64,000 bases of DNA from UMGS1649 sp045611765 (GTDB lineage: Bacteria; Bacillota; Clostridia; TANB77; CAG-465): positions 46,866-110,865 of the forward strand of contig JAZKXT010000007.1 of NCBI GenBank assembly GCA_045611765.1, read 5' to 3'. Shown here in pieces: positions 60,510 to 64,000 of this stretch. Within the stretch, counting starts at the first letter, position 1. Each line of letters opens with the position of its first letter. Both the position numbers and the translations under genes were made by a program. The notes under the pieces were generated by a model that made no database searches, was not told the origin of the DNA, and saw only the letters and a list, made by a program, of their open reading frames with translations.

Positions 60510-60869
60510 ATGTTAGGAAATGGAAAAATACCAGTTATAGCTTTAACGATAACAATAATTGCTATGCTTGTTTTGGCAGCAGTTGCTATAAGAGGAGTTA
60601 CTGCAGATGGATTAATAGATGACGTAGGCGATACAACGGGACAATATGTACAAGCGCAAGAAGAAAGCTCATTGAACTTGAAGGTTACTCAATGGAGATT
60701 AAATGCCAGAGGTACTACTACGCTAGAATCATATTTAAAGAAAGAATATGGAGAGGATAACGTTAGAACAAATACAGACAAAAGTATTATAGTAATAACA
60801 AAAAATGACAATAGGTACAAAGTAACAGAAGCGGGTGAAGTAACTTTAGTAAAGCAATTCAGTTATTAA
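60510..60869 (+). CDS. Small pilin-like protein
   Basis: 119 residues. GNGK then IPVIALTITIIAMLVLAAVA, a pilin-type N-terminal helix, and a helix-plus-sheet remainder (LNLKVTQWRLNARGTT, DKSIIVITKNDNRYKV). It resembles the leader plus N-terminal domain of the big proteins at 10015 and 43762 without their C-terminal domain. No assembly genes (pilB, pilD) in the window. Confidence 0.65.
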   Translation: MLGNGKIPVIALTITIIAMLVLAAVAIRGVTADGLIDDVGDTTGQYVQAQEESSLNLKVTQWRLNARGTTTLESYLKKEYGEDNVRTNTDKSIIVITKNDNRYKVTEAGEVTLVKQFSY

Positions 60870-60962
60870 AGAGCGGACAATTGTTATAGAGAACATGCAG
60901 GATGGTAGGTGAATGACTTGCCATCTAAAATTATTTTAGAGGATTTTGTAAGAAGGAGAAAT

Positions 60963-61712
60963 ATGGAAAGAATAGATGATTTAAATTTAAATGGAAAGAA
61001 AATAATACAAGACACAGATTTATTTTTATTTGGAATGGATTCGGTACTTCTTGCAAATAAAGTTAAAGGAACAAATAAAGATACTGTTATTGTAGATTTA
61101 GGGACGGGCTCGGGTGTTATGCCAGTTATAATTGTTGAAAAGAATAATGTAGGCAAAATAATTGGAGTAGAACTACAACAAAAAATGTATGATTTGTCAG
61201 TTAAAAATCTGGAATATAACAAGTTGCAAGATAAAATAATTGTGTTAAAAGAAAATCTAAAAAATGTAGATAGTATAAGAAAATATGTTTTAGAAACCAC
61301 TGGAAAAGATACAGTAGATATAGTTATATCTAATCCGCCATATAAAAAGGTTGGTACAGGCAGTAAAAATGAGATTGATGAAAAGTATATTGCTCGTCAC
61401 GAAGTAGAATGTGAACTTGAAGATATATTTAAAACTGCAGCTAAACTTTTGAAATTTAGAGGTAAGCTATATCTTGTACATAAACCGGAAAGGATAGCAG
61501 ACTTAATAACCGTGGCTAGAAAATATAACCTAGAGCCTAAAGAAATACAATTTCTACAACCAACTATTACAAAGAAGCCAAGCATTGTTTTGATTGAATA
61601 TGTATTAGGTGGAGGAAATGAATGTGTAGTTCTACCTAGTTTGATAGAATACGCCGAAAACGGTAGCTATACAAAAGATATTTTGGATGTATATGATATG
61701 ACAAACGATTAA
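60963..61712 (+). CDS. TrmN6-like tRNA1(Val) adenine-37-N6 methyltransferase family protein
   Basis: 249 residues from ATG 60963 (AAGGAG 5 bases upstream, against a GTG-type start at 60909). SAM site VDLGTGSGVMPVI and catalytic SNPPYKK (NPPY). TrmN6/YfiC methylates A37 of tRNA-Val in E. coli; Firmicute members precede rsmI, as here, and may share that role. Confidence 0.9.
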   Translation: MERIDDLNLNGKKIIQDTDLFLFGMDSVLLANKVKGTNKDTVIVDLGTGSGVMPVIIVEKNNVGKIIGVELQQKMYDLSVKNLEYNKLQDKIIVLKENLKNVDSIRKYVLETTGKDTVDIVISNPPYKKVGTGSKNEIDEKYIARHEVECELEDIFKTAAKLLKFRGKLYLVHKPERIADLITVARKYNLEPKEIQFLQPTITKKPSIVLIEYVLGGGNECVVLPSLIEYAENGSYTKDILDVYDMTND

Positions 61713-61850
61713 CGTTTGTCATATTTTGTAAAGCAAAATTTGCTCAAAATGCAAAATAAAATTTGATTTTTTTGTAAAGTGACTAGAGGTTAATAAGAAT
61801 AATTAAAAATTAACTCATAAAACTCTATCTTATAAAACGGAAAAACTTCT

Positions 61851-61879
61851 TTGCATTTACACAACTTTTGTGATAAAAT
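61851..61879 (+). promoter_or_regulatory. Promoter of rsmI-rnhB
   Basis: TTGCAT at 61851-61856, 17 bases, TAAAAT at 61874-61879. Confidence 0.6.
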
Positions 61880-61902
61880 ACATCTAAATTTTGGAGGACA
61901 AA

Positions 61903-62754
61903 ATGGAACAAGGAAAAATATATTTAGTAGGCACACCTATAGGAAATTTGAAAGATATAACATTAAGAGCAATAGAAACACTAGAAATGGTGAATATAAT
62001 TTTAGCTGAAGATACAAGACAAACATTAAAATTATTAAATCACATAGAAATATCTAAGCCAATGATAAGTTATCACAGGCATAATGAAGTGGATAAAATT
62101 GATGAGGTAAAAAGATTACTTGACGATGGTAAACAAATAGCACTTGTTTCTGATGCGGGTATGCCTAGAATTTCTGATCCGGGTGAAGCGCTAGTTGAAA
62201 CCTTAATTAACGAAGGGTATAAAGTGGAAGTAATACCAGGTGTTACTGCGCTTACAACAGCTGTAGCATATACTAATTTTGATGCTGCTACATTTGTATT
62301 TGAAGGCTTTTTACCAATGAGGCCAACAAGACGTCGTGAAAAATTAGAGAAGTTAAAATATGAAACAAGGGCAATAGTGTTTTATGAGGCACCACATAAG
62401 CTTTTAGCCACACTTAAAGATTTATATAAATTTTTAGGTGAAAGAAGAATTTGTATTGCAAGAGAACTTACAAAACTACATGAAGAATGTAGATATTCTA
62501 CTCTAAGCGAACAGATAGAAAGAGTAGAGGCCGAAGGAATAAAAGGTGAAATTGTTTTAATAGTTGAAGGCAATGAGTATGGTGATGAAGAAAAAAAGAA
62601 AAAACAAGATGAAAAAATGGGAATAGACCTTCTTTCAGATAAAGAACTTGTGGAAAAATATATTGAACAAGGATTAGCTAAAAAAGATGCAATAAAAAAA
62701 GTTGCCAAAGAACGCGGTAAAAATAAAAATGAAGTGTATATGGAGTGTGTTTAA
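61903..62754 (+). CDS. rsmI: 16S rRNA (cytidine-1402-2'-O)-methyltransferase RsmI
   Basis: 283 residues from ATG 61903 (TTGGAGG upstream). Tetrapyrrole-methylase fold: LVGTPIGNLKDITLRA, EDTRQTLKLL, SDAGMPRISDPG, VIPGVTALTTA and GEIVLIVEG. A helical tail follows. Its stop abuts the rnhB start. Confidence 0.96.
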   Translation: MEQGKIYLVGTPIGNLKDITLRAIETLEMVNIILAEDTRQTLKLLNHIEISKPMISYHRHNEVDKIDEVKRLLDDGKQIALVSDAGMPRISDPGEALVETLINEGYKVEVIPGVTALTTAVAYTNFDAATFVFEGFLPMRPTRRREKLEKLKYETRAIVFYEAPHKLLATLKDLYKFLGERRICIARELTKLHEECRYSTLSEQIERVEAEGIKGEIVLIVEGNEYGDEEKKKKQDEKMGIDLLSDKELVEKYIEQGLAKKDAIKKVAKERGKNKNEVYMECV

Positions 62755-63378
62755 GTGAAAGAAACAGAAGAAGTAAGATTAGAAAAAATGTTAGAATATG
62801 AAAAAGATTTGTATGCTAAGGGTTATGAGTATATATGTGGTATAGATGAGGCTGGACGTGGACCTTTATGTGGACCAGTTGTAGCAGCTGCAGTTATACT
62901 TAAAAAGGGAGATAAAATAGAAGGGGTAAACGACTCTAAAAAGTTATCTGAAAAGAAGAGAGAACAACTTTTTGAAGAAATAAAAGAAAGAGCAGTTGCC
63001 TATTCGGTAGGAGTTGTGGATGAAAAAACAATTGACGAAATAAACATACTTGAAGCTACAAGACTAGCTATGAAAAAGGCTGTTGAAGGATTAAGTACAA
63101 AAGCACAGTATGCTTTAGTGGATGCTGAAAAGAGGGTGCCAATAGACATACCATATACGCCAATTATAAAAGGAGATGCATTAAGTGAATCTATTGCTGC
63201 AGCATCAATAATAGCTAAAGTAACAAGGGATAGAATGATAGTAGAACTAGATAAAACTTATCCAGAGTACAATTTTGCTAAAAACAAGGGCTATGGAACT
63301 AAAGAACATATAGATGCTATAAAGCAATATGGTTTATGCCCAGCACATAGAAGAAGTTTCTGCAAGAAATTTGTATAA
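62755..63378 (+). CDS. rnhB: Ribonuclease HII
   Basis: 207 residues from GTG 62755, directly after rsmI's stop. Catalytic Asp-Glu in GIDEAGRGPLCGPVVAAAV, DSKKLSEKKRE, and the later Asp in LVDAEKRVP; GDALSESIAAASIIAKVTRD completes the family pattern. It cuts RNA in RNA-DNA hybrids and single ribonucleotides. Confidence 0.95.
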   Translation: MKETEEVRLEKMLEYEKDLYAKGYEYICGIDEAGRGPLCGPVVAAAVILKKGDKIEGVNDSKKLSEKKREQLFEEIKERAVAYSVGVVDEKTIDEINILEATRLAMKKAVEGLSTKAQYALVDAEKRVPIDIPYTPIIKGDALSESIAAASIIAKVTRDRMIVELDKTYPEYNFAKNKGYGTKEHIDAIKQYGLCPAHRRSFCKKFV

Positions 63379-63722
63379 TATGATTTAAACTAAAATAAGT
63401 ATAAAATATAGATAAAAACACAAACTAAAAACAACAAATAAAATATGAATAAAACCAAAAAGAAAAACAACAAAAAGTGTTGCTTTTCTTTTTGGTTTGT
63501 TATACACTAAATATGACAAAGATTAAAGGTAAAAAATTAAATAAAAAATACAATAAAAATTCAAACAAAGACAAATAATCTTTGCAAGAGAATATATACA
63601 AATAACGTACATTGAAAATAGAATATTATTGTTATGAAATAAAAAATGTATGAGTTTTTGTATGTATAAAAGACAACAAAATTAAAATACAAACAAATGA
63701 AAGGAGAATAGTAAGAGAAAAT
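63379..63722 (+). other. AT-rich intergenic stretch with one long hairpin
   Basis: Contains the terminator described next; otherwise no gene, promoter or repeat that I can defend. AAAGGAGAA at about 63700 lies 14 or more bases before ATG 63723, a poor spacing. Confidence 0.5.
63453..63497 (+). terminator. Long rho-independent-type hairpin after rnhB
   Basis: AACCAAAAAGAAAA (63453-63466) pairs with TTTTCTTTTTGGTT (63484-63497), with CAAC/GTTG inside. Both arms are homopolymer-rich, so it can work in either direction. Confidence 0.7.
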
Positions 63723-64000
63723 ATGAAAACGAGAATAAATAAAAACGAACAAACTAAACAAGGTGTATCACTTATAGTATTAATAATAACAATAATAGTA
63801 ATGATAATCTTAGCAACAACAATAATGTTATCATTAGAAAATACAGGAATATTAGACAAAGCAAATGAAGCTGTAGAAAAATCTAATTTGCAAGAAATAA
63901 AAAGTATAGCTGCACTGAAATGGGCAGAATTATACGTAGAAGACAAAACAAATGATGCGATTAGAGACGAAATAATAGACACACTAGAAAAATCTGGTGT
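63723..64000 (+). CDS. Pilin-leader protein, 3' end beyond the window
   Basis: At least 92 residues, cut off by the window end. Leader TKQG then VSLIVLIITIIVMIILATTI, followed by LENTGILDKANEAVEKSNLQ and ALKWAELYVED. The first 90 residues closely match the protein at 10015, at DNA level too. Its C-terminal domain is not visible, so whether it carries a variable fold is unknown. Confidence 0.75.
   Translation, partial: MKTRINKNEQTKQGVSLIVLIITIIVMIILATTIMLSLENTGILDKANEAVEKSNLQEIKSIAALKWAELYVEDKTNDAIRDEIIDTLEKSG

Overview
The window reads as chromosome of a low-GC, endospore-forming member of the Clostridia, probably an uncultured host-associated anaerobe. Evidence: strongly A+T-rich codon use; consensus TTGACA/TATAAT promoters and AGGAGG-type ribosome binding sites; spore genes (sleB-ypeB, spoIIID); Firmicute-type gene orders (ylxM-ffh-rpsP-khpA-rimM-trmD-rplS; gap-pgk-tpiA-gpmI-eno; rsmI-rnhB); a Gram-positive wall pathway (murA, murC, murF, ddl); no phage structural or conjugation genes. 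I see no rRNA and one tRNA (Leu-CAA, 26167-26253).

Layout. 0-5.3 kb: a Nudix hydrolase, MTA/SAH nucleosidase and the SRP/ribosome-maturation operon. 5.3-9.8 kb: an orphan MazF/PemK-like toxin, an array of hairpin repeats with its own promoter, a large structured RNA, an MBOAT/DHHW O-acetylation pair and a Cu/Zn-SOD-like protein. 9.8-13 kb: an accessory island with a pilin-leader protein carrying a sulfatase-modifying-factor fold, a fragment that looks like the template or a cassette of a diversity-generating retroelement (DGR), a broken DGR-type reverse transcriptase and a broken Rpn nuclease. 13-41 kb: mostly housekeeping (rsmD, ftsK, a beta-CASP RNase, dapA, murC, an alcohol dehydrogenase, SleB/YpeB, SpoIIID, PcrA, Ddl, MurF, FtsY) with several small membrane or unknown proteins. 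41-45 kb: a second accessory island with two pilin-leader remnants, unknown membrane proteins, an orphan nucleotidyltransferase-like protein and a full pilin-leader/DUF6273 protein. 45-63.4 kb: engB-serS, the glycolytic operon with two unknown genes inserted, AbrB-like regulator, rlmH, walJ-like gene, murA, another pilin-like gene, a TrmN6-like methyltransferase, rsmI and rnhB. 63.7 kb to the end: a third large pilin-leader gene, cut by the window.

Most interesting signal. At least five genes or fragments share one N-terminal prepilin-like cassette joined to different C-terminal domains. The C-terminal 50 codons of the DUF6273 protein (44.7-44.9 kb) align without gaps to the fragment at 11.62-11.79 kb. 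In that alignment nearly every AAC/AAT codon of the fragment is replaced by another codon while the framework is kept. That is the adenine-directed signature of DGR mutagenesis, and the fragment lies next to a DGR-type reverse transcriptase carrying the IGSMTSQ motif. The RT is decayed here, so an active copy, if there is one, must be elsewhere. Second is the MazF-like toxin followed by four 'CATTGTAATCC + hairpin' units under a strong promoter, a possible RNA-partner toxin system.
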